In this document: positions 23,012-34,690 of the stretch, piece after piece | How the letters are laid out: every line of letters begins with the position of its first letter | Numbering within the stretch: the stretch's first letter is position 1 | Assembly (NCBI GenBank): GCA_963575745.1 | Contig: CAUYUJ010021650.1 | Coordinates: 50,001-114,000 of the forward strand | From: Prorocentrum cordatum | Lineage: Eukaryota > Sar > Dinophyceae > Prorocentrales > Prorocentraceae | Direction of reading: 5' to 3' | DNA length: 64,000 nt | Program-made: the position numbers and the translations under genes | The notes under the pieces: generated by a model | Told to the model about the DNA's origin: nothing | Seen by the model: only the letters and a program-made list of their open reading frames with translations | Database searches by the model: none

Positions 23012-23560
23012 TTCATGCTGATGATGGTGATGCTGCTGAAGATGCTGGTGATGATGCTGCGGATCTTGCTGTTGATTATGCTGCTGATTGTGGTGTTGCT
23101 GCTGATGCTGATGCTGATGATGGGAGTGATGATCCTGATGGTGATGCTGATGCTGATGCTGCTGTTAATGGCTGTGGTAGCGATGAAGGGGAGTATGATT
23201 GGGCGGATCATTGTGTGCTTGTGATACTGGTGATGACGACGCTGTCCATTTACGATGATGGTGACGATGTTGGTGATGCCCATGGCGACGATGATGATGC
23301 TGCTGCTGATGATGATGATGATGATGATGCTGATGATGATGATGGCGATGATGATGGTGATGACGATGCCGATGACGATGATGATGATGATGCTGATGAT
23401 GATGATGATGATGCTGCTGGTGGTGTCGATTAGGCAGAGTTCGATAATGCGGGTGGTCGTGGATGTTGAATTCGCTGTTGTTGATGGCGGCGATGGGGAT
23501 GGTGATGATGGTGTTAATGCCGATGGTGGTGGTGATGATGAGGAGGACTAGGAGGAACAG
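22425..23560. repeat. Imperfect GAT triplet tract, 1.1 kb
   Basis: gat/gct/ggt triplets, with pure (gat)n near 22962-23010. Plus-strand frames give Asp/Ala/Val or Met-rich products. Short frameshifts split it, so it is unlikely to be a single coding sequence. Confidence 0.85.
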
Positions 23561-24009
23561 CAGGCGAAGGAGGGAATATGAGGAGTAGAGTGGCGACCAG
23601 GAGCAGGAGAAGGAAGAAGGAAATGATAGCGAGGAAACGGAGAAGGAGTTTGAGTTAGAGTTGGAGGACGGCGGATGGGGAGAACGTGGAGGAGGAGGAG
23701 GATCAGGAGGAGGTGGAGGCGAAGGTTGGACGATGGGGAGGAGATGGAGAGGCATGATGCGGTTTACGATGGGTCGCAGGCGAAGGAGGGGATATCGAAA
23801 GCGCCTACGGCGAGTCACCGCCGCCCCCTGCCTTTTGGAAACGCCCACGCGGCCAACCGTTGCGCCGAAGCCTGGCGAAGCTATTAGATTATGCGTTCCC
23901 CGAACCGTTGTGGATCCCTTTCGGGGAATGGCTGGGAGATGAAGGGACAGGATGAGGAGAGGGAGGAGAAGTAGGACAAGGAAGGTGAGGATGAGGAGGA
24001 ACATGAACA
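23561..24009. other. Purine-rich DNA, no gene recognised
   Basis: GGA/GAG-rich, with a short unique segment at 23800-23930. Confidence 0.5.
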
Positions 24010-24249
24010 GACGGCCCTCTTGTGGCCTCCGGGGGTCTTCCTGGAACCTTTTGCGGGGCCCTCCAGGTTCCTCTTGGGGGCCTCCTGGGGCCTCTTACTG
24101 TGCCGTGGTCCAAGTTCGCCAATGTTCGACACGATGGCCCGTTCGGCGCGCAGAGCTTGGTATAATGTGACGTGGGTTGAGCTGTGCCAGCTGGGGGCGG
24201 GCAACCTCGGGCTTGTGACCCCAATTCGATTCGTATAAGGCTAAACGGG

Positions 24250-24510
24250 ATGGTGGTTCGAAAACGGCGAACCTCGTGGAGCTTCCTCCCAAAAAGGTTC
24301 GAGCCAGGTGCGGAAGTCGGTTCGAAACAATAGAAGCTGGTTCGAAACAATCGACAGATAAGCGCTTGGTGCGGGACCTCCTCGAAACACAGGTTCGAAT
24401 CAGGTCCGAACTCGGTCCGAAGCAATCGAGAAGTGCACGGCTCGTGCGGGACTTCCCAGAAACGCAGGTTCGAACCAGGTCCTAACCCCGTTCGAAACAG
24501 TAGAAAAGTT
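24250..24510. repeat. TTCGAA-rich degenerate tandem repeat
   Basis: Three degenerate copies of a unit starting near aggttcgaa (24295, 24391, 24466; spacing 96 and 75), with gtgcgggac and cgaaaca segments. It resembles a B-box word but carries no tRNA fold. Confidence 0.6.
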
Positions 24511-24559
24511 AGCGTTTCGCGCCGCGCTGGCACAGTGGGGCAAAACTAAAATCACGCCT

Positions 24560-25085
24560 ATGTAGGGGGCCTCTTGCGGGCCTCTTGGGGACCTTTGGAG
24601 CCTTTAATGAATCTCTTGGCCTTCGGATGTCGTCTTGGGACTCCCTCTGGGCAGTCGTGGGTCCCTCTTTGGGCGATTGAAGTGCGGGTCTATGGGGCCG
24701 TCTTGGGGGTCTCTTTCTTGCCATGTCTCGCTACGATGACGTCACCGTGGTTCGGGGGCATCGTGAGGGGGAAAGTTCCCAGGGGGGATACGCATTGACC
24801 CGCAATCGCTCACTGATTGTCGAGAAAGTCCCCATGGTTTCACCCCGCCGTGGACTGCGGATTTGCCATCGGGGGCCGATCTGTCGACGCTGTATCATCG
24901 GTTCCAGCTCGATGTTCCCCCTCGCTGAGCCCAGCCTCCCCTCCCTAACGTTCCTCTGCAGGTCAAGGCTCTGAAGGCAAGGCCGCGTTGGGCTCAGCAG
25001 AATATCGTCGGTTCTTGCTCGATGATCCCCCCCCCCGGGGCCAGTTCCGCCTCCCTGACGTTCCTGACTCGGCCAAGACTCTGAA
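24560..25085. repeat. Family I words and a family G copy
   Basis: 24560-24720 carries ggggccgtcttggggg-type family I sequence. 24777-24820 carries ggggatacgcattgacccgc, then aatcgctcactgattgtcg, shared with 51970-52020 and 63190-63235. Confidence 0.5.
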
Positions 25086-25145
25086 AGCAGAGGAGGAGGA
25101 GGAGGAGGAGGAGGAGGAGGAGGAGGAGGAGGAGGAGGAGGAGCA
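25086..25145. repeat. GAG triplet tract
   Basis: About 18 pure gag triplets. Confidence 0.95.
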
Positions 25146-25639
25146 GGACCACGTTGGTCTCAAGCTGGGGCTCTCTAGTTTCCGGCCGCTCCTCGGATCT
25201 AGGTCGGGGTGCCTCCCTTCGAGGCCGAGGCTCGCGGCGGCTGGCCAGAGCGGCCTCCTCCGCCCTCACCAAGGCAGCACGGCCACTTGTACGTTCGGGG
25301 CGTTCTTTGAGGAATGCGCCCGGGAGGGGTCATACCCTGGAGGATGCCTGATCTGATGAGGGCGGTGGCGAGATGCACGGCCAAGTCTCACTTGGTGCTC
25401 TTCCTTCCTTCCCAGTCATCACGATGACTGTACGTTGGGGACGTTCGTGGAAGAATGCGCCCAGGAGGCGTCAGACTCTGAAGGGTGCCGGATCTGATGA
25501 GGGCGGCGGTGAGATCTACGGCCAAGCCTCACGTGGCGATCCACACAGACCATGGATTCCTTACTTAACGGCACACGCAAGCCGTTGAAATAGGTATTCG
25601 TTGATGCGCAGGTCCCAATTTACTTTAGGCGCCCTCCTA

Positions 25640-26380
25640 CTTCAAGAGTCGAGCGTATTCCCTCTGCCCTCGTCCTCGGATGGCGGGCGGAGGCGCAATC
25701 CGTTTTCGATGCCTTCCTTCGTCATGTTTTCGATGCGTCTGCGGACGACATGTCCGATGCGTCATCGATGCGCATCTCCCGCGGAGGCATCCGTCGTCAT
25801 GTCCGTCCTCCGTTTTCGATGCCTTCCTTCGTTTCGATGCCTTCCTTCGTCTGCGTTCTTCCGAACGACGGGCATCGCTCCCCCTCCAAACAACATCTGG
25901 CCGCGCGGCGGGAGCCGCAGCCGCGGCAGTCAGCCCCGGCCCGCGTCAGGCTCTGGCGGAGGCCAAGGGCGCAGGCGGGGCCCGCGGGGAACGGGGGGTG
26001 GACAGTTCTGGTGCGACTGGCACGGGTACACCAGATCTCGTAATAAAAGGGAGGGGGTCTGGACCCTCCAAGACAAGCCATTTCAGACCCCCCCCCCGTG
26101 GGAGAACCCTCCAAAACATCGTCCCCAGACCCCCCCAGGCCCTCCAAGATAGCCTGGAAGAGACCCCCCCCCGAAATGAGACCCCCTCCCTTTTATTACG
26201 AAATCTGGAGTACACGCTGGTCGCTGGAGTTTGGTATTTCTGGTCCCCAGACTCCAGTTCCTGCTTCAGGGGTCGAGCGGTGCTCCCTCTTCCCTGTTCA
26301 GGGGGCGGGCGGACACCCCATCCACTTCCAACGCCGTCCTGCATCTTTTTCTGCCCACTTCTTCCGACCGACGGGTACTG
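25640..26380 (+). repeat. Family C dispersed repeat, two copies around an inverted-repeat element
   Basis: Copies at about 25640-25860 and 26265-26380 share cgagcg-tattccctct, gggcgggcgga and ttccttcgt/ccaacgccgtcctgcat segments. A third copy is at 57085-57190, ending in the same cttccgaccgacggg word as 26358-26374. The first copy contains internal direct repeats of tttcgatgccttccttcg. Confidence 0.6.
26026..26213. mobile_element. Inverted-repeat element with 35-bp termini (MITE-like)
   Basis: The left end (26026-26060) and right end (26179-26213) are inverted copies matching at 33 of 35 positions; both include cgtaataaaagggagggggt in the left-end sense. Total length is 188 bp, with no coding capacity. 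Internal ccctccaaga words repeat. No clear target duplication was found. It sits between two family C copies. Confidence 0.7.
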
Positions 26381-26394
26381 AAAGAATGGGTACG

Positions 26395-26578
26395 GCAGGT
26401 TCGCGTCGTGTCGACCCTCGGCGACCCCGCCGCCGGTGTTCAGCGTTGAACGCCGCCAGCGAACCGGGATCGGTCGATGCTGAACGATCTGACGTTTCGG
26501 ACTCGGTTGATCGTTCAAGGCTGAATGGTTCCCGCGGTGTCAGGAACCAGTGCCAGGGTCGACACGGCACGAACCCGC
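26395..26578 (+). mobile_element. Family B inverted-repeat element, copy 1
   Basis: Termini gcaggttcgcgtcgtgtcga and (complement) the same with about three mismatches over 23 bases. Inside: ttgaacgccgccagcga, tgaacgatctgacgtttcg and cccgcggtgtcaggaacca. About 184 bp and non-coding. Further copies are at 39315, 58931, 59558 (inverted) and 59715. Confidence 0.75.
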
Positions 26579-26981
26579 GACACGAATACGGACCGCAGTT
26601 TGTGTTCATTTTGAACCGGGCTCGCTCTCGGTGTCGCCGCGGACGTTGTCCATTTGAGACAGAAGATTGCCTGCCTTACAGCAGCCGCTGTCCGTTTTGG
26701 GCAAGATCTGCTGTTTCTGACATGGTGCTCGTTTTTCCGTAACCATTTCGGGCGTCTAGATAAAAAAGCGTTTGGCCACGCTAATTTGGCACCTAGCACA
26801 CTAGCAACCCTCATAGGGCCCTAGCCAGTAAGGTCCTCGCCACAGGAAGCGCCACAGTCCACGCCAGCAGGGTGCCCATCAGGTCCTGGGCCCCATGGGA
26901 CGTCCGTGGGGGAGTCCCGAAACGCCTGGGGCGTCCAAGAATCGAACAAGAACAAAAACTGCATACACATAATCTCTCGAA

Positions 26982-27104
26982 GCTCCGCGTGGACTTCTCG
27001 GATCTGCGTTGGGGCCTCCCTGGCGGCGCTTCTGGCGCCGCCGCTTGCGCACTCCGCGCGACATGGAAGGAGGTCCAGCGCAGATCCAAGAAATCCGCGC
27101 GGAC
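26982..27104. mobile_element. Family D inverted-repeat element, copy 1
   Basis: The left arm starts gctccgcgtggacttctcgg. The right arm is its imperfect complement, ending ccaagaaatccgcgcggac. The arms are about 36 bp around a centre with ggcggcgcttctggcgccgcc. A second copy is at 38736-38903, and a single arm is near 63350-63412. Confidence 0.65.
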
Positions 27105-29225
27105 CACCAAAAGATCGTGTTTATGTTCTGTGGCTCCTAGAGAAGAGGTGAGGTCCAGGGAAGGGGGGGGGGGACGCCGCCTCCTGTGGGAAGGGGAGTG
27201 CACAAGCGGGGTTCACCACTAGGGGGGTCACCAGTTCCTCCTGGAAATCGAGGTTCCAGGATTCAAGCTCGAGCAGGTGTTTGGGCGTTTCGGGTCGCTC
27301 TGGAAGGCTCTGAAGTATTCTGGATGGCCCGCTTCCCCGAGACAATTGCGCCTCCTGGAGGAATTGGCGACCTCCCCAGTGGTCACCCCCCTTGGCAGTG
27401 CCCCAGTGGGGAGTCCCAAAATGCCTGGGGGCCTCCACGAAGATGGGTGAGGACTGGGAGGGTTCTCCACCTTTCCGCTCGACGTAAAAAATCGCCACGA
27501 TAGTTGTTATACATATATATATAACTAATTTTCGGCCTCCGGGTGCCCTTCCCGTGGCCCGAGACAGTCAAAAGCCCATTCCAGATGAAAAGCCCGTCCC
27601 TGGGAAGGGGTCCAGGTTCCTGGGGGACCACGCCGAGACAATATCTCGACGTCGGAGTTCTGGGGATGTGAGTATCACTGCCATGGCCGTGACACCTCCA
27701 AGGGTTCATGGCCCACACTTCTTGTTCAGGTAAGCACATCCCCTGCTCCCCCCCGCTTCCACAAGACTCCTTGGACGCCCCGCAGATCAGTGCGGCGACC
27801 ACAAACTCGGGTGAGTAAGTGAGAGGTGAGCGCTCGGTTTTGGGACAGAGATCGTTCTCCGAGGAATCTCTCTTCCTCGGGTGACCAGGGACTCCAAGTT
27901 TCCAGTGCCCGTGCTGTGACGGACCGTGGGGTGAGTTTATCGGGCATATTTTCATACCTCGGCCTTGCTCGGCTGCCGAACAAATCAGGTCGAGCAAGCT
28001 GCTCACAGCTTGCGGCCAGCCTCTGTGGGTTGGCACCCCTCGAGGATCTTGGTGATCATTCGCAAACGTGCGCGGCCAGCGTGCTCTAGACGGCCTGTTG
28101 CGTCTCCGCCGCCGAACCGCCCTGTTCATTGGGAGTTCCGATGTCGCCGCACGGTCTGTCACCGCAACGTTTGGGGACCTCCAAGATCGGTGGCGTCGGA
28201 GAGGATCAGGCAATACTCAGGGGGTCACGACAAAGAGGACCGACAGCTCCCCCGCAGGGTCGGGATTAGGGGATAAAGGGTCGGAGGGGTGCCTGGACGA
28301 TCTTGAGCGTTCTAGGAGGCTCTGGTGATGTTGGAGGGTCCTGAGGGGTAATCTCCACGGGGGGAGGAGGCGATCCCCATGCATATTGTCGAGCATCTGA
28401 TGAAGAAACCTCCTCCCGAAAAACTGGACCAGCGCTTCTTAACCAACTTGCCAGAAAGCTGGCCCAATTTCTCGAGCACGCTCGCCCCTCCAGCGCGAAC
28501 AACAGATTTTGGCCCAGGCTTGTTTCCAGAAGCTTCCGGGAAGCTGGCCCAGATGTCTTAAATGGTGGTTTTCTTGATCACATGTTCGTCTGTAGTGGTG
28601 GGCCCCCTTGGCATTGCCTGGGAAGCGGTTGAGGATGAGGGGGTGGATATCATAACCGGGGCCATGAAGCCCATCAGATTTCACAGCCGCGGATTCTTTT
28701 TTGAGTGCCGCTGGTACGAGATTGAAGAACAACCCTTGTGTTACGTGGGGGCTCTCCACCTTGGAATGGCTTTCGCTCTGGGTATCTCCACGGGGCGTCG
28801 GTCTTCCAGCGAAGAGGCCCACGTTCTTGGCCCACGTCATGATGGCCTTGTTTCGACTGTACGCCCCCCCCGGGCCCCCCCGCCATCCGCGCACATGCCT
28901 CGGACCATGGGGCGCTACCTCCCCTCTGCCTGGCCCCCCTCTTCGGCGCACCCGGACGAAAGGCGGGTACAAGTACGAAGTGAAACGCGCGCGACTGGTT
29001 TTTGCGGCCAGGCCGCCGGGCCTCGTTCCTCAACACTGCTTTCGTCGGCGGCGAGGCAAAATGGCTGCACTAGCGACAGGGCCCAACGAAGACTCCGAGA
29101 AGCGAATTGCCCAGCATGCGGGAGAGGGGAAGGAGACGGACAGTCCAGGATTTGATCTGCCAGCCACATGGCAGTGCTAGCATCTTGGGCTGTGAGCATC
29201 TGATTTGCTGACCTCCCACCCCTTT
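27105..29225. other. No gene recognised
   Basis: Unassigned 2.1 kb with a short AT tract at 27507-27525. The longest frames (28562-29155 plus, 27383-28213 minus) show no motif I recognise. Confidence 0.4.
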
Positions 29226-29269
29226 GCTCCCCCACCCCTTCGTCCACCTCGAAGCCGCGGCGGGGATGA

Positions 29270-29400
29270 GCGCCTTGTCGTCGTCGCCGTCGCTGTTGTC
29301 GTGGTCGTCGGTCATCGTCGTTGCTCGTCGATCGTCGATTGTCGTCGATTGTCGTCGTCGTCGTCGATCGTTTTCGGTCGTCGTCGACGTTCATCGTGGT
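29270..29400. repeat. GTC/GTT-rich triplet tract
   Basis: Imperfect cgtcgt triplets with gatcg interruptions. Confidence 0.75.
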
Positions 29401-29499
29401 TGAGCCTTTGCTGGGAGTTTTCGCGCCCCATGGTGTGTTCCATCCGTTGCGCCTCGTCAGGAGCTCTCCGAGATTGTCTAGAATTATCCCCGAGTGGCC

Positions 29500-30640
29500 G
29501 GGTGAGGCGCAAGCTACGGCCAGACACAAGCCAGAGGGAATGCCCGCACATACCAGCTCTGTGAACAAGTTTGGAGGGGCGTCTTCGCTCCAATCGCGTG
29601 CAACGGGGGCCTCACGGATCGATCAGCTCGGGAATGCCGCGGAGAGACGGGGCCGGTCGAGGGTTTTGGTTTCCGTCGTGAGGGACGTCGGGCCCACGTC
29701 CAGCGTACATCAGCAGAGGTACGGCATATGTCAGGGCTGTCCGCTGTCCCCTTTCTTGTTCACCATTGTGATGACGACGCTTGTCACGGACGCGCACGCG
29801 CTGCTGCAGAAACGTGCCCGACCGATACATGAACATCGGTTTGTGAGGGACCTCGTGTACGCGGACGACACGTTGCTCATAGACTCTGACCGGGCCTTCG
29901 TTCAAGAACTGATGCGTTGCGTTGAGGCCATTACGGGTTGCAGTTCAGCTGGGGCAAGCTGGAATTTCTGAAAGTGAGAATTGAAGCAGATATTGCGGGA
30001 CGCAACGAGGTCCCCACTCCAGCCAAGCAGTCATTCATTTATCTCGGGGCGTCTATTGCTGCGGACGGGCGCGTCGGCGCAGAGCTGAGTCGGAGAATTG
30101 GGGCGGCCAGAAGTGATTCCAAGGTGTTTGCAAGAACCTGGTCGTCTTGTTTCCAAACTCACATCTGTATTATTCACTGCTTGCCTTCGCCCATCCGAGG
30201 GAAGCGTGTTCGACGGGTTCCAGAATTATTTGTCAGACAGACTTGCACAGTCCCCCCCGTCGTGCTCCACGCGGGCGTCGAATCGTATAGTTCTGCAGAT
30301 TTGCCATCTGATGTCTTTGAGCGATCGTCTCGCGCATTGACAAGTGTTGTACATGGGCGATTCGGCCAGAAGACTGGACGAGGATCCAGTGAAAAGCTCG
30401 GTGCTTGAGCCGGGCGGTCTGCCTCCGAAGAGCCGTTTTGAGGAAAAGAAGAACAGGCCGCCCGAGACAGTCTTGGGGGCCCATGGTGCTAAAGAGTTGC
30501 GAGAATGTTGCTGGTTCCCGTGAGCGACTTGCTGATTACTTCCGCCGAAGGGGCGGTGCAGCTCGCAGGTGGGAACGTCAAGGCATGGGCGGCGTGCTGA
30601 AGGCATCCGCTTCCGTGCACATGTTCACCCACTGCTCACG
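29500..30640 (+). pseudogene. Non-LTR (LINE-type) reverse transcriptase remnant
   Basis: The 3' half of an RT reads over several frames. GICQGCPLSPFLF (about 29722-29760) is the QG-x-PLSP motif. LVYADDTLLI (about 29852-29881) holds the catalytic YADD. After a frame change near 29935 comes FSWGKLEFLKVRIEAD, then FIYLGASIAADGRVGAELSR (about 30036-30095), the usual post-catalytic segment. Another change gives KLTSVLFTACL and FDGFQNYL (about 30160-30230). A last piece, RRTGRPRQSWG (about 30447-30480), resembles the C-terminal part of such ORFs. The N-terminal RT motifs and the endonuclease are missing. It would have copied RNA into the genome; it is dead as read. Confidence 0.7.
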
Positions 30641-31300
30641 CGCCGTGGCCGGCGCGAGGTTTCTGGATTGTATTCGCTTTTGTAATGTAACATCTTGTTG
30701 GGGGCGCGTGTGATATATGATGTGTATGCGTGCGCTATCCTTCGTTAGCTCCAAGATGTCGAGACGAGCCAAATAACCACGACGCGTGTCGCCCACTTCC
30801 ACCGGAGTGCAGCAGATCTGTTAAACCGCCCCTGACGATTGAATTGCTGTTTCGTTTCTCGACGTTATTGTCACTATTTCTGTTGGCGTTCCTCCTCGTA
30901 GTACTTCGGTCCTTCTCGTGTGTTTCGTCGATGTCGTCGTCAGCCGCACAATGGCAGGTTCGCCTGTGATGCTGCAATCGAGCAGGACCGTGACTGTCAA
31001 GCGCAGGATTTGAAATGCTAGCGTGAAGGCTTCCGAATCGAACCTGGCACGATGAACGTCTTAGAATACCGAATGTCAGCAGCCATTTGGTACTCAGGGC
31101 TTCGCGCGTTGCCTCCGACGTGGTTTGTATGGCAGGGTTGCGCTGGAACGTATCCAGACGCATGAACAATCCCGAATTTTGAGCAGTTGCATGTTCGGAC
31201 GTGCACAGACCCGCCCCCCCCCAAGTCGACCAGACGTTTTTCGCCCGGAGGCCGGTCATGAAAACAAATATATACAATTGCACAGGTATGAGTTCATATA
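30641..31300. other. No gene recognised
   Basis: Moderate-GC unassigned DNA after the RT remnant. Confidence 0.4.
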
Positions 31301-31302
31301 TG

Positions 31303-31360
31303 CAAACATATATATATATATAATTATATATATATATATATATATATACACATACATAAC
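31303..31360. repeat. AT dinucleotide tract
   Basis: (ta)n with taatta interruptions. Confidence 0.9.
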
Positions 31361-31439
31361 GGCGCACCGGTTCCGGGGGCCCGGGGCCGGGACCCCGACC
31401 ACAAATGTGGGCCCCGGGGGGCCGGGAGGCTCGTCGGAC

Positions 31440-32760
31440 CGCCGGACGCCGTCCAAGATCGTTCGCAGGCGGTTTCGGAACGCGCTCCGATGGCTCCAGA
31501 TGCCTTCCAAGACGCCTGTCATGACACCAAGAAGGTCCCAGAAGCCTCCAAGACGCTCCGAGAGGCAGCCCAAGAGAGGCCCAAGAAGCAAAAATCGTGC
31601 CATTCCTATGGGAAAACGTATATTTGTCGCATGTTCGCCTCTTGGGCTTTCACCGCGTCCAAGACGGCCCAAGAGGCGCCCAAGACGGTCTACGAGGCCT
31701 CCGGGAGCGCTCCAAGGCTGCGCACGAGTGGCCCAGGACGGCCCCAAGACGGCCGAAGAGAGCCCCAAGACGAGTTCGAGAGGGGTCCCAGACGGAGAAA
31801 GCCAACCTCGAATTCCGAGCTTCCGGCCCAAGAGGCTCCAGGAGGCGCCAAAATGCCGCCAAGAGGCGCCAAAAGGCTCCCAAAAGCACCCCAAGACGTT
31901 CCGAGAGGCACCCCAAGAGAGGTCCAAGAAACAAAAATCGTGCCATTCCTATGGGAAAACGTATATTTTTCGCATGTTCGCATCTTGGGCTTTCACCGCG
32001 TCCAAGACGGCCCAAGAGGCCTCCAAGACGGCCTAGGAGGCCTCCGGGAGCGCTCCAAGGCTGCGCACGAGTGGCTCAGGACGGCCCCAAGACGGCCCAA
32101 GAGAACCCCAAGACGACTTCGAGAGGGGTCCCAGAAGGAGAAAGCCACTCTCGAATTCCGAGCTTCCGGCCCAACATATCCCAGGAGGCGCCAAAACGCT
32201 GCCCAGAGGCGCCAAAAGGCTTCCAAAATCAGCCCAAGACGTTCCGAGAGGCACCCCAAGAGAGGTCCAAGAAACAAAAATCGTGCCATTCCTATGGGAA
32301 AACGTATATTTTTCGCATGTTCGCATCTTGGGCTTTCACCGCGTCCAAGACGGCCCAAGAGGCCTCCAAGACCGCCCCAAGACGGCCCAAGAAGCTTCCA
32401 AGAGGGCCCCAGGACAGCCCAAGAGGGCCCCAAGACGGCCCAAGAGGCGCCCAAGATGGCCCAAGAGGGCCCCAAGACGGGCCCAAGAGGGGGCCCAGAG
32501 GGGGACCACGAACCGCAAGCTCGAGCCTTCCGCCCCAAGAGGCCGCCAGGAGGCCCCAAGGAGGCCCCTCAAGAGGCCCCAGGAGACCCCCAAGAGGCTC
32601 AAAGGAGGCCCCGAGAAGCCCCAAATCGGCCCCCCAAAATGCTTCGAACCTGCTTCCAGGAGGCCCCCGACAGGTTCAGAGGCTCCCGAGAAGCTACGTC
32701 AAACTCCCAGCGAGCGGCCGGACGAGGCCCCCCACAAAATCACAAGAGGGTTCCAGTATT
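31440..32760 (-). repeat. Family I block with a 343-bp tandem repeat
   Basis: Dense aagacggcccaagaggc-type words. Within it, the landmark atcgtgccattcctatggga starts at 31594, 31937 and 32280, an exact spacing of 343 both times. The third unit diverges after about 32375. As 343 is not a multiple of three, the frame changes in each unit, so the long Gln/Glu/Ala/Pro frames are not evidence of a protein. Confidence 0.8.
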
Positions 32761-32892
32761 TGTATCCTTCAGCGCTCTCTGGCCTTCTTCCCCCTGCCCC
32801 CTTCCCTGCGACTTTCGTTGACTCAAGCTCGCCTCCTAGCTAGAACCTAAGCGCGCGCGAAGCGCGCGCGTGGTTCTAGTATGTGTATGTAT

Positions 32893-32922
32893 ACATATAT
32901 ATATATATATATATACACGCAT
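32893..32922. repeat. AT dinucleotide tract
   Basis: (ta)n of about 30 bases. Confidence 0.9.
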
Positions 32923-33326
32923 GTACTGTGAAACATAACGTGTCGATTGAATTTAGGATATGTCAGGGGTGGCCGATGCCATTATTCTACTGTTCCTGCT
33001 GCTGCTACTCATGATATTAAATATGCTGCTCTCCTCTTCCTCCCTTGCTTCAGTATCAAATTCGGTTTGCGAGTCAGTTTGGGCGGGGGTGGGTCGGAGC
33101 CGCCCTTCCTGTCCCAGCCGGTGCGGGCATTAGCGGTTCCCTCCAATTTTCTCAACTGGTCATCCTTCTGCTCCTCCTCTGCTCCTGCCTTTCCTCTTGC
33201 TCATCCTCCTCTTCCTTCTGCTCCTCCTCTTCGTCCTTCTCCTAACTGATCTCAGTGTTCCTCCTCGCTGCCGCGGCGGCAGACGTCGACGCCCACGACA
33301 GGCGTCAAGTCCGCGGCCGTGGAGAA

Positions 33327-33419
33327 GGCGGAGACGAAGCTGCGCGGCTGGGAGGCCGCCCGGGCCGCCAGGGCCGCCGGCTGGGCCGGCGTCCGGGGGG
33401 CCGCCAGGGAGCTGACCGC
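33327..33419 (+). CDS. Ala-rich helical-repeat exon (module 2)
   Basis: 31 codons starting AETKLRGWEAARAARAAG and ending AARELTA. The AE-x-x-L start and AA-x-EL end match the other modules, but the middle is longer and Ala/Gly-rich, so it may merge two repeat parts. The left edge fits AG|G in phase 0 (gagaag|gcggag). A GC donor (gcg|gccatc) fits on the right; a GT donor a few bases later is the alternative. A GTC tract starts about 40 bases downstream. The role is unknown. Confidence 0.45.
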
Positions 33420-33454
33420 GGCCATCAGTAGCAGGATCGTGCGCGCCCGTCCGT

Positions 33455-33519
33455 CGTAGTCGTCGTCATCGTTGGCGTCGTCGTCGTCGTCGTGTTCGCC
33501 GTCGTCGTTTGGTCGTTTT

Positions 33520-33555
<36 letters not shown>

Positions 33556-33665
33556 TCGGCGGGGGAGGCGTCGTCGTCGGCCTCGTCGTCGGCGTCGGCG
33601 TCGTCAATGTAGGCGCCGTCGGCGTCGTCCGTTGGCGTAGGCGTCGGCGCGGACGTTGGCGTCGT
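33455..33665. repeat. GTC triplet tract
   Basis: gtc repeats with gttggc interruptions, followed by ggcgtcggc repeats. Confidence 0.85.
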
Positions 33666-34690
33666 CGGCGTCATCGTCGAGGAAGGGATGCGACAGGCGG
33701 CGGGAGGAGAACGATGATGAGGGGAGGGAGCTAGAAGGGGCAGGAGGAGAAGGAGGATGAGGGGGTGGAGGCGCTAGGGGCCTCATCAGCTGTAGGTGGG
33801 CCTGGGTTACAGGGTTGCTTGGAAGTTGTGGAAGTAATGGAGGAGGAGGATGTCTTTGTTGACGATGCTGATGAGGATGAGGAGGATGAGGTCGAGGAAG
33901 AGAGGCTCCGATGGGGGGACGCCCGTCCGCGGGTAGCACTCGACCTTGCGGTTTCTTGAGCCCGTTCTGCGGGCACGACTGGATTCTCAAGTTCCTGGGC
34001 CTCCGCAGCCAGCCAGTAACACAGGGGATTGCCTAGTAGATGCAGGTCCCCCCGCATGTAAGACAACACACACACACACACATGAGCTCTCTGTGACCAG
34101 ATGGTGTCCACGGACGGCCTCAAATGGCCCGTCGGCACCACTAGATGCAGTCGGCGCCAGGGCCTCAGTAGGGGCCGTATCCCCAGAAGACGGGTCGCCC
34201 CCAGACGGCACCCGACGTGGCCCCCCCCGGGACCGCGGGCGGCTCGCCTGAAGAAAAAGGCCACAGCCGAGGATGGGCCCGCCCCAGAAGCGAGGAGGAG
34301 CATGAGGAGGAGGGCGAGAAAGAGAGGAGGAGAAGCAGGTGTGTCATGGAATGTTGTGGGTTTTGGGTGCTGTTGGGGGCTGCGGGGGGCTTCAAGGTTT
34401 TGTAGGGGGCTCCAGGGGGGTCGGGGGACCGTACGGGGGTCAAAAGCGGGTTGAGGAGGAGGGAGCAGCGAGGAGGATGATGACGATGTTGACGTGTGTG
34501 GGGAGGATGACAAAAGGACGAGGAGGAGAGGAGAAGGGATGATTGGGACACGGCTGGTGGGACGAGGGAGCCGGAGGGGCCCCTCATTCCCCCTCGTCGC
34601 TTCCCTCCGGATGATGACACGTGATCGGTGTCCATGGTCCTGGAGGTTCGACGCACGTGGGCCTGGGACTGTTCCTCCAGCTCTTCCCTC
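33666..34690. other. No gene recognised; short CA tract
   Basis: (ca)n at 34061-34082. 34340-34440 has gggggctccaggggg-like family I words. Purine-rich stretches lie near 33830-33900 and 34290-34330. Confidence 0.4.

Noticed and set aside
22339-23433. Asp/Ala-rich acidic protein over the GAT tract
   Set aside because: Frame breaks in the tract and the presence of the same tract type at several loci indicate simple-sequence DNA.
24385-24480. tRNA B-box-like words (ggttcgaatc)
   Set aside because: No A-box, acceptor stem or cloverleaf fold; the word belongs to a tandem repeat.
29046-29066. Minus-strand leader-like sequence (aggcaaaatggct)
   Set aside because: Only about 14 of 21 positions agree and no gene follows on that strand.
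28562-29155. 197-codon plus-strand frame
   Set aside because: No motif, no repeat relation and overlapping long frames on the other strand; not supportable as a gene.
31125-32850. Long Gln/Glu/Ala/Pro/Arg-rich frames of 300-440 codons
   Set aside because: They are translations of the family I and 343-bp repeat. The repeat period shifts the frame and all three plus frames are similarly open.
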